A stretch of DNA of 64,000 nucleotides from Bacteroides faecium (GCF_012113595.1 NZ_CP050831.1:1612001-1676000); one strand, 5' to 3'; shown: positions 26,172-36,870, numbered from the stretch's first letter. Program-made: numbers and translations. Notes: a model not told the origin generated them from the sequence alone.

Positions 26172-27392
26172 TTAGTGTCTCTGTTTATTGTCTAAGTCAC
26201 GTTTGCGTTTTAAAGATTCAAGGAAATAATAATCAGCATAGTTCAGCGGTACATCGATTTCGCTGCCGTGTGGAATACTGCCTACTGAATGCATCAAAAG
26301 AAAGCAGTGATTCTCTCTCAATTTAGCCCGATAGCCGGGAGAAGCTAAAGACACCATAATTAAATCGGCTGTTTCTTTATAACTTTTCTTTTGGGTAACA
26401 GTGCTTAGCTCATATAAAGCAGATGCTGTAATGGCAGCTGCAGAAACATCACGTGGTTCATTAGGTATGTTCACTGCATCATAATCCCAAAAAGGAACCA
26501 AATCTTCCGGCATATTAGGATGCGTAAATATAAATTCATAGATTTTCTCGGCCATTTTCAAATATTCGGGATCGTGGGTGTAGCGGTAGCACATCGTATA
26601 GCCGTAGATTGCCCATGCCTGTCCACGTGCCCAAGCTGATTCGTCGGCATATCCCTGGGCAGTACAACGCGTGCGTATCTCCCCTGTTTCCGGATCATAA
26701 TCTACCACATGGAAAGAACTTCCGTCATTACGGAAATGGTTTTTCAATGTTTGGTTGGCATGGGATATCGCAATATTGTAAAAAGTGGAATCACCGGAAA
26801 GCCGGGTGGCCTCGAACATAATTTCCAGATTCATCATGTTGTCAATAATGACCGGACATTTCCATCCTCGCTGAGACTGCCAGCCTTTCTCTGTATTCCA
26901 TGACTGTATGACCCCGGCTGCAGGTCGGAAACGGGTTGATAAGGATTTTGCGGTTTGTGTCACTACCGATTTATATTTTTCTTTCTCGCCCCTTCCCATG
27001 CGGATGCCGTTCAGATAACTACAACCGATAATGAAACCGATATCATGATGCTGTGTATTATATTGCATCTTTTCTAAGATTTCCGTATATTTTTTTGCCT
27101 GGGATTGCCAATACTCGTTACCTGTCAGATCATATAGATACCACAGACTACCAGCGTAAAAACCGGCTGTCCAATCCCAACCAATAGGTGCATATTGAAT
27201 TTCTCCATTTGGTTTCACTGTACGGGGAATACGAATTTTATCACTTTTTTCAAGCTCTTCCATTTGTCGTTCATATTGGGTTGAGGCGTACTCTATGTTG
27301 TCTGTAAGAAAGTCATTAGCTAAATTTGCCGTCTTACAAGCAACAATTGTCAGCAAGGATATTCCGAAACTAATCCAAATTGTATTTTTCAT
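26172..27392 (-). CDS. GH88 unsaturated glucuronyl hydrolase, lipoprotein
   Basis: A 406-residue enzyme with a lipobox (LLTIVAC, C19 from the ATG at 27392). It has the alpha/alpha-barrel fold of family 88. Probable catalytic aspartates are D117 in QHHDIGF and D184 in VIIDNMMNL; ESAWARGQAWAIYGY and GSEIDVPLNYADYYFLE complete the active site. It hydrates the 4,5-unsaturated uronic acid left at the non-reducing end by a polysaccharide lyase. No lyase is encoded in this window, so that enzyme must be elsewhere or supplied by other bacteria. It is divergent from the PUL 1 HTCS. Confidence 0.92.
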   Translation of the reverse strand: MKNTIWISFGISLLTIVACKTANLANDFLTDNIEYASTQYERQMEELEKSDKIRIPRTVKPNGEIQYAPIGWDWTAGFYAGSLWYLYDLTGNEYWQSQAKKYTEILEKMQYNTQHHDIGFIIGCSYLNGIRMGRGEKEKYKSVVTQTAKSLSTRFRPAAGVIQSWNTEKGWQSQRGWKCPVIIDNMMNLEIMFEATRLSGDSTFYNIAISHANQTLKNHFRNDGSSFHVVDYDPETGEIRTRCTAQGYADESAWARGQAWAIYGYTMCYRYTHDPEYLKMAEKIYEFIFTHPNMPEDLVPFWDYDAVNIPNEPRDVSAAAITASALYELSTVTQKKSYKETADLIMVSLASPGYRAKLRENHCFLLMHSVGSIPHGSEIDVPLNYADYYFLESLKRKRDLDNKQRH

Positions 27393-27425
27393 ACTTATTT
27401 TACTAAAGAAATACATTAATTAGTG

Positions 27426-27465
27426 CAAATGTATGGGATGGAAAAGAGAACAGGGATTCTTAAAA
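27426..27465 (-). promoter_or_regulatory. GH88 promoter with candidate HTCS operator
   Basis: On the minus strand the -7 box is TACATTTG (27433-27426), 34 bp from the GH88 ATG. Upstream lies TTTTAAGAATCCCTGTTCTC (27465-27446, then T), which resembles the block above the SusC-A -7 box. Confidence 0.5.
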
Positions 27466-27591
27466 TACACGAAAGGTAAAAGTGCGTGCGTATATGCCTA
27501 AAAAGATAAAATGTACAAAATAAGCCACTCATATATACAAAAACATACCATTTTCGTCATATTCTGGAATACTTATGTTGCTTAAAAACGT

Positions 27592-27599
27592 TATATTTG
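27592..27599 (+). promoter_or_regulatory. -7 promoter box for the PUL 1 HTCS
   Basis: TATATTTG, 47 bp before the HTCS start at 27646. A -33 element is not clear. Confidence 0.45.
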
Positions 27600-27645
27600 C
27601 CAATTGATCGTATATGAATAAAACTGTAGCACACACAGAAAAACT

Positions 27646-30600
27646 ATGAAAAAAAAGGCTCTGCTAATCCTTTGCTTCTTGTCCTTATATATACTGGCAG
27701 GAAAAACTCAAAATTTATCTTTCAGTCACCTGACAACTGATGACGGATTATCGCATAATTCTGTAGTATCAATCTATCAAGATGAACGAGGATTTTTATG
27801 GTTTGCCACCCACAATGGTATCAGTTTATATAATGGCAAGGATTTTAAAATATATCAAAAAGAGAAAGGGAATCCCAACAGTATACAATATAATGATATC
27901 TACCAAATTACTGGTGATAAAAAGGGGCATCTGTATATAATGACTAATAGGGGAGTATCAGCTTATGATATTCAAAAAGACCAGTTTACACATCTCACGA
28001 CTCAAAATATCACAGCAGAATTCTTTGCTGATTCTTTATATATAGCTACTTCAACTCAAATTTTCAAATACAATGGAGAAAAATTGCGGCCTGTTTATAA
28101 ATTGCCTTTAGATAATAGATATATACGAAAATTGTATGTACACAATGATTCTATCTTTATAGGCACTAATAAAGGTCTATATGTACTTACTCCTGAGAAA
28201 AAATTAAATCAGCTTATTTCACAAGGAAATATTACAGACATTTTTAAGGATAGTAGGGGCAGTTACTGGATAGCCGCACGAAGCGGACAAGGAGTGTACT
28301 GCATAGAGGGGCAAAAAATAATCAACTTTGTTCATGATGAGAACAATCCGGGAAGTATAAGTTCCAACTTCGTTCATCGATGCTGCGAAGATCTGGAAGG
28401 GAACATTTGGATAGGAACTTTCAACGGGCTCAATAAATATGATAGAAAGACAGGTAAATTCCACCGGTATGTCAAACAGGAGAATGAAAAGGGTTTATCC
28501 TATTCGTCCATTTGGAGTTTGTTCTGTGACCAGCAGGGAACTATTTGGGCGGGAACCTATTTTGGCGGAGTAAATTTCTTCAATCCCCAAAAACAGATTT
28601 TTCGTGAATATCAAGCATCACCTAAAGAAAGCGAAGGATTGAGCTCTCCCATTGTCAGTCGTATAATAGAAGATGATAAAGGAAATTTCTGGATAGGTAC
28701 GGAAGGTGGCGGAGTAAATATGTATAATGCTGAAACGCATACTTATAAACGATATACACTTGAAGATAGTTCCATAGGGACATTGCGAAATAATATAAAA
28801 GCTATCTACTATGATTCACAACGTGAAGCTCTATGGCTGGGTGTACACATGGCTGGGCTTTATAAGTTAGATGTGAAAACAGGTCATATAACTAAATATC
28901 AAAAAGAAGATAAGAATGGTATCCTATCCAATAATATTGAAGATATTCTTTTTTATCAAGGGAAACTATTGCTTGCTACCGATAATGGTATCGGGACATT
29001 TGATCCGCAAACTGGTGAATGTACACGTTTCTTTAAAGATTCGAATATGCATTCTAGAACTTTAAACTCTATTGGATTGGTATTAGATTATAAAGGTAAT
29101 TTGTGGATAATAGGTAATAACAATGGTGTATGTTCCTATCATTTCGATACAGGAAAACTATCTAGTTATAAAGCTAATTATGCTGTCAAACATAGTATCA
29201 GCAGTAACAGTATTAACTCAATCTTTGTGGACAGTCAACAAAGACTTTGGTTCTGTACCAATGAGTATGGTTTAGACTTATATCAGGAAGAGACTGATAG
29301 TTTTGAAAATTTTGATATGAAAAATAGCGGTTTGGCAAGCAATGTGGTTTATAATATTTGCGAATTGACTCCTGACAGACTGCTGGTCACTACTGATAAA
29401 GGTTTTTCTATATTGGATTACAAGCAGAAGATATTCAAAAATTATACTCAGCTACCGTTAAGTTGTCTCAACGAGAATGCCCTCTACAAAAGTAGGAAAG
29501 GAGAGATTTTCATAGGGGGAACTTCCGGGGCAATTTCATTTTATGAACGCGATTTGGAGCAAATGCCACGTTCATACAAGATATTGCCTTACCGTCTCAC
29601 TGTGAATGGACAAACGATACGTGTCGCTGACAAAAGTGGAATTTTGGAGAAAGATATCAGTTTTACACAAGAAGTTACACTAAAGGCTGGGCAAGATATA
29701 TTCAGTATTGAATATACTACCACTGATTATCTACCTTTCAATAAAGATAGGATTGTCTATCGATTAGAAGGCTTTTCAAAAAACTGGAATAAATTGGAAC
29801 AGAATACAATTACATACTCCAATTTATCTCCCGGCAAATATACGTTAATAGTGCGTGCGGAAAATGCAAACGAAACTACAGTTCCTCCCAGTCTGTTGGT
29901 TATCCAAATATTGCCTCCGTTCTATCTTAGTTTTTGGGCGTATTTATGCTATATTATACTTGTTGGGGTGGTTACGTGGTATTTGGTGCGCATTTACCGA
30001 GAACGTATCAAGATGCAAGAGTCTCTTAAATATGAGAAGAAACATGCCAATGATATAGAACAAATGAATCAAGCAAAATTGCGTTTCTTCACTAATATCT
30101 CACACGAATTCCGTACACCATTATCACTTATTATAGGGCAAATGGAAGTGTTATTATCACGTCAGCTCGTACCTGATATATATAATAAAATATTAGGGAC
30201 CTATAAAAGTTGTCTGCAATTAAAGGAACTTGTAACAGAATTACTCGATTTTCGAAAGCAGGAACAAGGCTATACGACCATTAAAGTCTGTGAACATAAT
30301 ATTGTAGATTTTGTATATGAGCATTATTTGCTATTCTCAGAATATGCAAAATTGCATCAGATTTCTTTCACTTTTGAAAAAAGCAGTGATGATATTCGAG
30401 TATGGTATGATACCAAACAGATGCAGAAAGTCATGAACAACCTTATATCCAACGCTTTTAAGCATACGAAAGCTCAGGATCATATTTCTATTTCGGTTCG
30501 GAAAAGAAACCAGGAAGTTATTATTGAAGTGACCGATACCGGTTCAGGTATAGCAGCTAAAGATATAGATAAGATATTTGACCGCTTCTATCAAGCCGAA

Positions 30601-31677
30601 CAACTGAATTCGCTGACTAGTGCAAGTACCGGCATAGGTCTGGCTTTGACCAAAGGCATAATAGAATTGCACCATGGGAGTATTGAAGTGTTTAGTGAAC
30701 AAGGGGAAGGCTCCACGTTCCGTATGCATTTAAAAAACGGTAATGACCACTTTACTTCTGATCAGATCTGTGAGCAAAAGCAGGATGAATCGGATACCAA
30801 TGTTGATTTGGAAGGCCACAAGCATTGGAGAACTTTTCTGGACAAGCAGGAAATTATAAACCAGGATAACATAGATAAAAAGAAAGAGAAATACAAAATA
30901 CTGATTGTGGAAGATAATGATTCTCTCCGTAATATGCTGGTTGAGATATTTGAAATATTTTATACTGTAATAACAGCATCTAATGGAAAAGAAGGGGTGG
31001 AAAAGGTGCGCTCTGAATTGCCTGATATCGTACTTAGTGATATCGTAATGCCGGAAATGTCAGGTACGGAGCTCTGTCAAACCGTAAAGCAAGACTTGGA
31101 ACTTTGTCACATTCCTGTCGTATTACTTACTGCTAAGACTGCTGTTGAATACAATATGGAGGGACTTAGAATGGGAGCCGATGACTATATAACTAAACCA
31201 TTCAATATTAATATTTTGCTGTCACGTTGCAATAATTTAGTCAATAATCGGATTATGCTGCAGGAAAAATTCAGTAAACAGCCGCAAACTAATATGCAGA
31301 TTTTGGCAACAAATACCTTAGATAAGAAGTTCCTGGATAGCGCTATGGAGATTATCGAGAAAGAAATAGAGAATGCAGAATTCAATGTTGACCAGTTAGC
31401 GGCGGAAATGGGGATTGCCCGAACAAAGCTATTTACCAAACTAAAAGCTGTGACTGGGCAAACTCCTGGTGACTTGATTATGACCATCCGCTTAAAACGG
31501 GCAGCTTACTTGCTAAGAAATAATCCAGAGCTAAATATTTCGGAAATATCTGATAAATCAGGATTCAATATTCCAAAATATTTCAGCAAGTGCTTTAAAG
31601 ATAAATATCATATTACTCCGCAAGCATACAGAAGAGGCGCTAATAACTATAAAGAAGGCGACAAAGATGAAGTGTAA
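27646..31677 (+). CDS. Hybrid two-component sensor/regulator (PUL 1 HTCS)
   Basis: A 1343-residue single-chain sensor. A signal peptide is followed by two periplasmic seven-bladed propellers of Reg_prop repeats (GFLWFATHNGIS, GNIWIGTFNGLN, GNFWIGTEGGGV and others). Next come a Y_Y_Y domain (about 690-755) and one membrane helix (about 757-780). The histidine kinase follows, with H820 in NISHEFRTPLSL, N-box SNAFKHT, and ATP lid DTGSGIAAKD. The receiver has D1132 in LSDIVMPEMSG. An AraC-type output domain occupies about the last 105 residues. The periplasmic part should bind an oligosaccharide of the PUL 1 substrate and activate the divergent GH88/SusC operon. Confidence 0.95.
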   Translation: MKKKALLILCFLSLYILAGKTQNLSFSHLTTDDGLSHNSVVSIYQDERGFLWFATHNGISLYNGKDFKIYQKEKGNPNSIQYNDIYQITGDKKGHLYIMTNRGVSAYDIQKDQFTHLTTQNITAEFFADSLYIATSTQIFKYNGEKLRPVYKLPLDNRYIRKLYVHNDSIFIGTNKGLYVLTPEKKLNQLISQGNITDIFKDSRGSYWIAARSGQGVYCIEGQKIINFVHDENNPGSISSNFVHRCCEDLEGNIWIGTFNGLNKYDRKTGKFHRYVKQENEKGLSYSSIWSLFCDQQGTIWAGTYFGGVNFFNPQKQIFREYQASPKESEGLSSPIVSRIIEDDKGNFWIGTEGGGVNMYNAETHTYKRYTLEDSSIGTLRNNIKAIYYDSQREALWLGVHMAGLYKLDVKTGHITKYQKEDKNGILSNNIEDILFYQGKLLLATDNGIGTFDPQTGECTRFFKDSNMHSRTLNSIGLVLDYKGNLWIIGNNNGVCSYHFDTGKLSSYKANYAVKHSISSNSINSIFVDSQQRLWFCTNEYGLDLYQEETDSFENFDMKNSGLASNVVYNICELTPDRLLVTTDKGFSILDYKQKIFKNYTQLPLSCLNENALYKSRKGEIFIGGTSGAISFYERDLEQMPRSYKILPYRLTVNGQTIRVADKSGILEKDISFTQEVTLKAGQDIFSIEYTTTDYLPFNKDRIVYRLEGFSKNWNKLEQNTITYSNLSPGKYTLIVRAENANETTVPPSLLVIQILPPFYLSFWAYLCYIILVGVVTWYLVRIYRERIKMQESLKYEKKHANDIEQMNQAKLRFFTNISHEFRTPLSLIIGQMEVLLSRQLVPDIYNKILGTYKSCLQLKELVTELLDFRKQEQGYTTIKVCEHNIVDFVYEHYLLFSEYAKLHQISFTFEKSSDDIRVWYDTKQMQKVMNNLISNAFKHTKAQDHISISVRKRNQEVIIEVTDTGSGIAAKDIDKIFDRFYQAEQLNSLTSASTGIGLALTKGIIELHHGSIEVFSEQGEGSTFRMHLKNGNDHFTSDQICEQKQDESDTNVDLEGHKHWRTFLDKQEIINQDNIDKKKEKYKILIVEDNDSLRNMLVEIFEIFYTVITASNGKEGVEKVRSELPDIVLSDIVMPEMSGTELCQTVKQDLELCHIPVVLLTAKTAVEYNMEGLRMGADDYITKPFNINILLSRCNNLVNNRIMLQEKFSKQPQTNMQILATNTLDKKFLDSAMEIIEKEIENAEFNVDQLAAEMGIARTKLFTKLKAVTGQTPGDLIMTIRLKRAAYLLRNNPELNISEISDKSGFNIPKYFSKCFKDKYHITPQAYRRGANNYKEGDKDEV

Positions 31678-31699
31678 AGCAATAGTGAGATTCAGTTTA

Positions 31700-32602
31700 C
31701 TACTTCTCTTGAATCTTTCCCAATTGGACATCAGTAGACTTCAGCCACATACCCAGCAACTCAAGCATCTGTGAATGATACTTAAAGTCTATATTCATCC
31801 CCCAGCCATGACCGCCTTCGGGAAATATATACATGGTTGCGGGGACATTGTTTTTCTTCAATGATTGATAATAGAGCACGCTATTGGCAGTTGGTACGGA
31901 TTTATCGTCATCACTCAATAACAAGATGGCAGGCGGGGTATTTGCATTGATATGCTTTTCGTTAGAGAAAAACTGGATATCGGCCGGTAGGGGATTGTCA
32001 CCCAACAGATTGGAACGGGAACCGCCATGCGTAGCCCTCTCCATGGTTATGACAGGATAAAAAAGAATGGAGAAATCCGGTTTTGTATTTGTTCCCTCTG
32101 TCGTGTAGTGCGTAGAAGCGGTAGCAGCCAAATGTCCGCCTGCCGAGAAACCGGCGATACCTACTTTATTTACGTCTATACCAAATTCGCTTGCATGATT
32201 GCGTACATAACGTATTGCCTGCTGTGCATCATCTAATGGTACTTCCTTATGTTTGTTCGGCATCCGGTATTTGAGGACGAAAGCCGTTATTCCTTGTCCG
32301 TTCAACCATTTTGCAAACTGTTCCCCTTCGTGCAGAATAGCCAGTCCGGCGTATCCGCCACCTGGACATATCACAACTGCCATTCCTGTATTCTTTGCTT
32401 TATTGGTTTGGTAAATAGTCAGTTCGGGTGAGGAAACATTTGTTACCCAATTGCCGTTTCTCTCGTACTTTTCAGCTTTTGTTATTTCATTACTTGTCGG
32501 AGGATTTGTCTCCCAAAGTTTCACAATTTTCTGAGCATTCATAGTTGTACATGTAAATATCAGCAAAGTGCTTAGTGCTACTAATCGATGTTTTTTTATC
32601 AT
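31700..32602 (-). CDS. Secreted alpha/beta-hydrolase, BD-FAE/acetylxylan-esterase-like
   Basis: A 300-residue esterase with signal peptide (TTMNAQ). The oxyanion motif is CPGGGYAGLA near residue 80. The nucleophile elbow is GFSAGGHLA with S153. The acid is in SDDDKSVP (D231-233) and the histidine is H265 in EGGHGWGM. Related enzymes remove acetyl or feruloyl groups from plant polysaccharides. The ATG at 32602 is preferred over an upstream TTG. It converges with the HTCS, 22 bp apart, so it is not in the same transcript as the rest of PUL 1 but may act on the same glycan. Confidence 0.85.
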   Translation of the reverse strand: MIKKHRLVALSTLLIFTCTTMNAQKIVKLWETNPPTSNEITKAEKYERNGNWVTNVSSPELTIYQTNKAKNTGMAVVICPGGGYAGLAILHEGEQFAKWLNGQGITAFVLKYRMPNKHKEVPLDDAQQAIRYVRNHASEFGIDVNKVGIAGFSAGGHLAATASTHYTTEGTNTKPDFSILFYPVITMERATHGGSRSNLLGDNPLPADIQFFSNEKHINANTPPAILLLSDDDKSVPTANSVLYYQSLKKNNVPATMYIFPEGGHGWGMNIDFKYHSQMLELLGMWLKSTDVQLGKIQEK

Positions 32603-32926
32603 GTTAATCAAAATATTGAATATTAGAGTTAAATAAGAATATTAAGATTACAAAGTTATACTTTATTCTTTGTAAATAAAAGGTTTTTGCTTTAATAAAG
32701 TAAAGATGATGAAGGCATGTATCTAAATATTTCTTTATGATAGGTCATTCTGCCTCTTAATTTATACGTTATTTATAGCCGGATTACAAAGAATTTCCCT
32801 ACATTTGTCACGTTAATCTATGAAATCTCTCATTAATGCCCTGTCTACTAAGAAGCTGTAATGTTTCAAAGAATAATTTCTTGTATTTTAATAGGACAGT
32901 AAGGTATTATAAGATATAGCTATACT
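32603..32926. other. Gene-free stretch before the PUL 2 HTCS
   Basis: 324 bp, AT-rich, with no supported coding frame. It serves the divergent esterase and HTCS genes. The only clear signal is the promoter block at 32772-32821. Confidence 0.6.
32772..32821 (+). promoter_or_regulatory. PUL 2 HTCS promoter, duplicated upstream of the DUF6377 gene
   Basis: The 50-bp block beginning TTTATAGCCGGATTAC contains -7 box TACATTTG (32800-32807). It matches 51631-51680 at 42 of 50 positions without gaps, including bases on both sides of the -7 box. The distance to the start codon is 105 bp here and 33 bp in the other copy. Confidence 0.6.
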
Positions 32927-35900
32927 ATGAAGAACTTGAAAAGAATAATTTTTATACTACTTATCATCCTCCCTCTCCATGTTTTTGCCGGCTATGAGCA
33001 TTTTAAACTTTGGGATATGTCAGATGGGTTATCCAATAATACAGTAAAGTCTATCACCCAAGATCATTTAGGATTTATTTGGTTGGGCACGTTCAACGGA
33101 CTGTGTAAATTTGACGGAGTCGATTTTACCATCTTCAGACATGATTCCCAAGACAGTTTGTCTATAATTAATAATTATGTGGAAGTTGTGGCTTCGTTGG
33201 GAGATGAGCTTTGGGTGGGAACTGAACGGGGGTTGAATCTTTATTCTTATAAAGAGAATAATTTTCGTTTGTGTGAATGGAATCTTCCGACAGGTGAAAG
33301 ACAAGGGATAACGGAAAGCATCAAAAATATTGTAGTGAATCAAGGAAAAGTCTTTGTCTTAACCTTTTCGCATGAACTATTGGTGCGTAAAGAGGGATGT
33401 GTATTTGAACCGTGTGACTATAAAAAGAATATAGAATGGTTGTCTATATCAAGCTATAAAGAGGGGTTATTGATTGGGCATGCTACAGACGGTTTATATG
33501 TTATTGATCCCGACAAAATGAGGATTCGGGCTCATTTTCCGTTTGACTCAAAAGTACTGAGCGACTGTCTGTATTACAGTGCGAATAAAGATATGATTTT
33601 TCTTGGCTTTGGTATAGGCTATCCAAGTCTGGCATTTAGGACGAACAAGGAGAATAGCCTTGAAAAGCTGGAAGTCAGGATACCGTCAAGCGTAAAGACA
33701 ATTGTCGACTATAAAGATGAAACATTGTTCGGAACAGATGGAAACGGGCTGATAGTTTTTAATGAAGAAGGATGCTCCGGCATTTCTTCGGGAGAAAGCG
33801 ATATGAGCAGTGATGCCATTTATTCATTATTTGTTGATCGGGGACAGAATCTTTGGATCGGTACGTATCGGGGAGGACTGAATGCAAGTTCGGAACATTA
33901 CGACTGGTTTAAGTCTTTCTGCGTGCATAATAAAAAACTTTCATATAATATGGTAACCGCTGTCATTTCTCAAAAGGAACGGTTGTATGTGGGACTGGAC
34001 GGCGGCGGACTGAATATTTATGATGTAAAGAATGACCAACTTCTGAAATATACAACACATAATAGTGGCATTTCGGGTGACAATCTTTTGTCGTTATCAG
34101 TAGATGAAGAATTTGCCTGGTTGGGAATATATGGCAAGGGGCTCAGCCGTTATTCACTATCCGGTCACACTTTTAAGAATTATGTCTTGCCACCGGTTAA
34201 AGATAAAGAGAGTGCAAATAGAATATGGCAGATCAAGGATGATGGTGAGGGTAATATTTGGATTATAGCCGAAGATGTTTATTGTTTCCATAAAAAGAAC
34301 GAGACATTTACTATAGTTGACAATCTGAGCAATCTGAATGCTTTGAATATTATATTTGAAGAGGATGCCATTTGGCTTTGTACGATGGGGTATGGGCTTT
34401 ATAAATTTGATCGGAAGACGAAAGAACCTCTTGAACATTACTTTAAAGAATCGGAAAAAACGCCTATCCCCGGTAATATGATACGGTATATGTTCATTGA
34501 TTCCCGGAATCAAGTATGGTTCTCGGTAGAATATGCCGGTTTATACAAATTAGACCAAAGTTCCGGAGAAATCACTCCGTATAGAATTGAAAGTGGTCTG
34601 ACAGATACAAATGTAGTGGGGATGTTGGAAGATAAGTCCGGTTATTTATGGGTGAGTACATATAATGGCTTGTTCCGCTATAATCCTGTCAATGGAAAGT
34701 TTATTCGTTTTGGTAAGGAAGATAATCTTACTTCTACCCAATTCAATTATAACGCATGTTTTCAAGAGGGGGATACAATGTATTTTGGAAGTACGGGAGG
34801 TTTATTCAGTTTCAAACCGGAAGATATTAAATATGACAGTGAACAGGTCAATCATGTGTATTTCACCAATCTTGAACTGTTGAATCATGAGAATAAAAAT
34901 GTGAGTCTCTATGGTATGCAACCGGAGAATATACACTTGTCATACGATCAGAATTTCTTCACGATTCATTTCTCAACACCGGAGTTGATTTCTCCTGATA
35001 AGGTACAATTCTCTTGTTATATGAAAAATTTCGAGAATGGCTGGTCTGAAATCTCTCATGCCCGTCAGGTCTCCTATACTAATATTCCTCCCGGAGAATA
35101 TTATTTTTACGTCAAGGCTTCCGGCAATGAAGGTCAATGGACTGATAAAGCATCTTGCCTGAAGATTATTATCACACCCCCTTGGTGGAAAACCACTTGG
35201 GCTTTGTTTCTTTGGGGCATACTAATCCTGGGACTAATCATTTTTATATTCTGGTTATACCGTCATGAATTGAATATAAAACATTTGGTACATTTGAATG
35301 AGATAGAGAAGAAAGCGGCTAAAAATATCAATGAGGCAAAGCTGAGCTTTTATACGAATATTACGCATGAACTGCGTACTCCTATTTTTCTGATAACCTC
35401 TCCTTTGGAAGAGCTTCTGACGAGCAGGGAGGGCAGAGGCCCGGTTTCGGTTCCTAAGTCCTTCTTAGTGGGCATGTACAGGAATGCTATGAAACTGAAC
35501 AAGCTGATTAGCCGGATTATTGACTTCCGTAAACTGGAGTCCGGAAAGTTGAAACTGGAGCCGCAATCACTGAATCTGGTTGCTTTCTGTAAAGACTTGA
35601 CCGTGGATTATGAAGCTCTGTGCCAGCAGAAGAATATTATTTTTCATTTCTTGCCGTCGCGGACGAGCATTCGTGTCGAATTTGATCCCGAAAAAATGGA
35701 GATTCTTTTGTCCAATCTCATTTCCAATGCATTTAAATATACTCCGGAAGGTGGGAAAATCGTATTATCTATCGATGAAACGGATGAAAAAGTAACGTTA
35801 GTGGTTGAAGACAATGGCATCGGAATTAAAAAAGAATTTCAGGATGCTATATTCGAACGCTTTTTTCAGGTAGAAAATACCGAAATATTTTCTACGGGGG

Positions 35901-36868
35901 ATGGTATCGGACTTTCTTTTGTGAAACATCTGGTCGAACTACATGACGGGACGATACGCGTGGAAAGTGAACCGAATAGAGGTGCTAAATTTATAGTCGA
36001 ACTTCCCCAAAAAGAAAGAGTGGATAAACCTGTTTCTTCGGAAGAAGAAATCATCTTTGTGCCGAAATCTGAGAAAGAAAATGCGTATATGTCTGTGGCG
36101 GCAGAATCGGCCTCTTCACCGACAGCACCTCACACCTTATTAATAATAGATGACGAGAGTGAAATACTCGATATGCTGGAGCGCTTTTTAAACGGTGATT
36201 TTAAGATCTTGAAGGCAAGTAATGGTATGGATGGACTTTCTTTGGTGCAGACCGCATTGCCCGATATCATAATCTGTGATGTGATGATGCCTAAAATGAG
36301 TGGGACGGATTTCTTGCAATTGATGAAGGGAGATAAGAAGTTGGCCCATATTCCTGTCATTATGTTGACTGCCAAAACTTCAGAGGAAGACCAAATGGTG
36401 GCTTTTGATTGCGGTGCGGATGCTTATCTGACCAAACCGATTTCATTAAAATATCTCCGTAAACGTATCGATCAACTGTTGGCACGTGTAGAATCGGCAG
36501 AGATGGTGAACTCATTAGTGAAAACGGAAAAGAAATACTCGAAGGAAGAACAGAAGTTCCTGTTGAAGTGCCGGGAGGTTATTGATAATAACCTGAATAA
36601 TTCCAGTTTTGAGATAATGGCTTTTGCAGAACACATGGGGATGAGTCATTCCACCTTGTACCGTAAAATAAAAGGGATGACCGGAATGACTGTTGTTGAA
36701 TTTATAAATGAATACCGCCTGTTTAAAGCCGTCCAATATTTTAAGGAAGGCGAGACGAATATTGGTACGGTATGCGCCAAATGCGGATTCAATGATGTGA
36801 AACATTTCCGTGATCTTTTCAAACGTAAGATGAATATGACTCCCAAGCAATATGTGCTTAGTTTATAG
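32927..36868 (+). CDS. Hybrid two-component sensor/regulator (PUL 2 HTCS)
   Basis: A 1313-residue HTCS with signal peptide (LPLHVFAG) and Reg_prop propeller repeats (GFIWLGTFNGLC, QNLWIGTYRGGL, GYLWVSTYNGLF). A Y_Y_Y domain is followed by a membrane helix (WALFLWGILILGLIIFIFWL). The kinase has H814 in NITHELRTPIFL, N-box SNAFKYTPEGG and EDNGIGIKK. The receiver has D1118 in ICDVMMPKMSG. An AraC-type domain (MGMSHSTLYRKI...FNDVKHFRDLFKRKM) ends the chain. It reads toward and probably controls the downstream SusC-to-GH95 genes. All phosphotransfer residues are present. Confidence 0.95.
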   Translation: MKNLKRIIFILLIILPLHVFAGYEHFKLWDMSDGLSNNTVKSITQDHLGFIWLGTFNGLCKFDGVDFTIFRHDSQDSLSIINNYVEVVASLGDELWVGTERGLNLYSYKENNFRLCEWNLPTGERQGITESIKNIVVNQGKVFVLTFSHELLVRKEGCVFEPCDYKKNIEWLSISSYKEGLLIGHATDGLYVIDPDKMRIRAHFPFDSKVLSDCLYYSANKDMIFLGFGIGYPSLAFRTNKENSLEKLEVRIPSSVKTIVDYKDETLFGTDGNGLIVFNEEGCSGISSGESDMSSDAIYSLFVDRGQNLWIGTYRGGLNASSEHYDWFKSFCVHNKKLSYNMVTAVISQKERLYVGLDGGGLNIYDVKNDQLLKYTTHNSGISGDNLLSLSVDEEFAWLGIYGKGLSRYSLSGHTFKNYVLPPVKDKESANRIWQIKDDGEGNIWIIAEDVYCFHKKNETFTIVDNLSNLNALNIIFEEDAIWLCTMGYGLYKFDRKTKEPLEHYFKESEKTPIPGNMIRYMFIDSRNQVWFSVEYAGLYKLDQSSGEITPYRIESGLTDTNVVGMLEDKSGYLWVSTYNGLFRYNPVNGKFIRFGKEDNLTSTQFNYNACFQEGDTMYFGSTGGLFSFKPEDIKYDSEQVNHVYFTNLELLNHENKNVSLYGMQPENIHLSYDQNFFTIHFSTPELISPDKVQFSCYMKNFENGWSEISHARQVSYTNIPPGEYYFYVKASGNEGQWTDKASCLKIIITPPWWKTTWALFLWGILILGLIIFIFWLYRHELNIKHLVHLNEIEKKAAKNINEAKLSFYTNITHELRTPIFLITSPLEELLTSREGRGPVSVPKSFLVGMYRNAMKLNKLISRIIDFRKLESGKLKLEPQSLNLVAFCKDLTVDYEALCQQKNIIFHFLPSRTSIRVEFDPEKMEILLSNLISNAFKYTPEGGKIVLSIDETDEKVTLVVEDNGIGIKKEFQDAIFERFFQVENTEIFSTGDGIGLSFVKHLVELHDGTIRVESEPNRGAKFIVELPQKERVDKPVSSEEEIIFVPKSEKENAYMSVAAESASSPTAPHTLLIIDDESEILDMLERFLNGDFKILKASNGMDGLSLVQTALPDIIICDVMMPKMSGTDFLQLMKGDKKLAHIPVIMLTAKTSEEDQMVAFDCGADAYLTKPISLKYLRKRIDQLLARVESAEMVNSLVKTEKKYSKEEQKFLLKCREVIDNNLNNSSFEIMAFAEHMGMSHSTLYRKIKGMTGMTVVEFINEYRLFKAVQYFKEGETNIGTVCAKCGFNDVKHFRDLFKRKMNMTPKQYVLSL

Positions 36869-36870
36869 TC

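Noticed and set aside
26117..26326. Plus-strand open frame overlapping the GH88 3' end
   Set aside because: No promoter or domain, and most of it is antisense to GH88.
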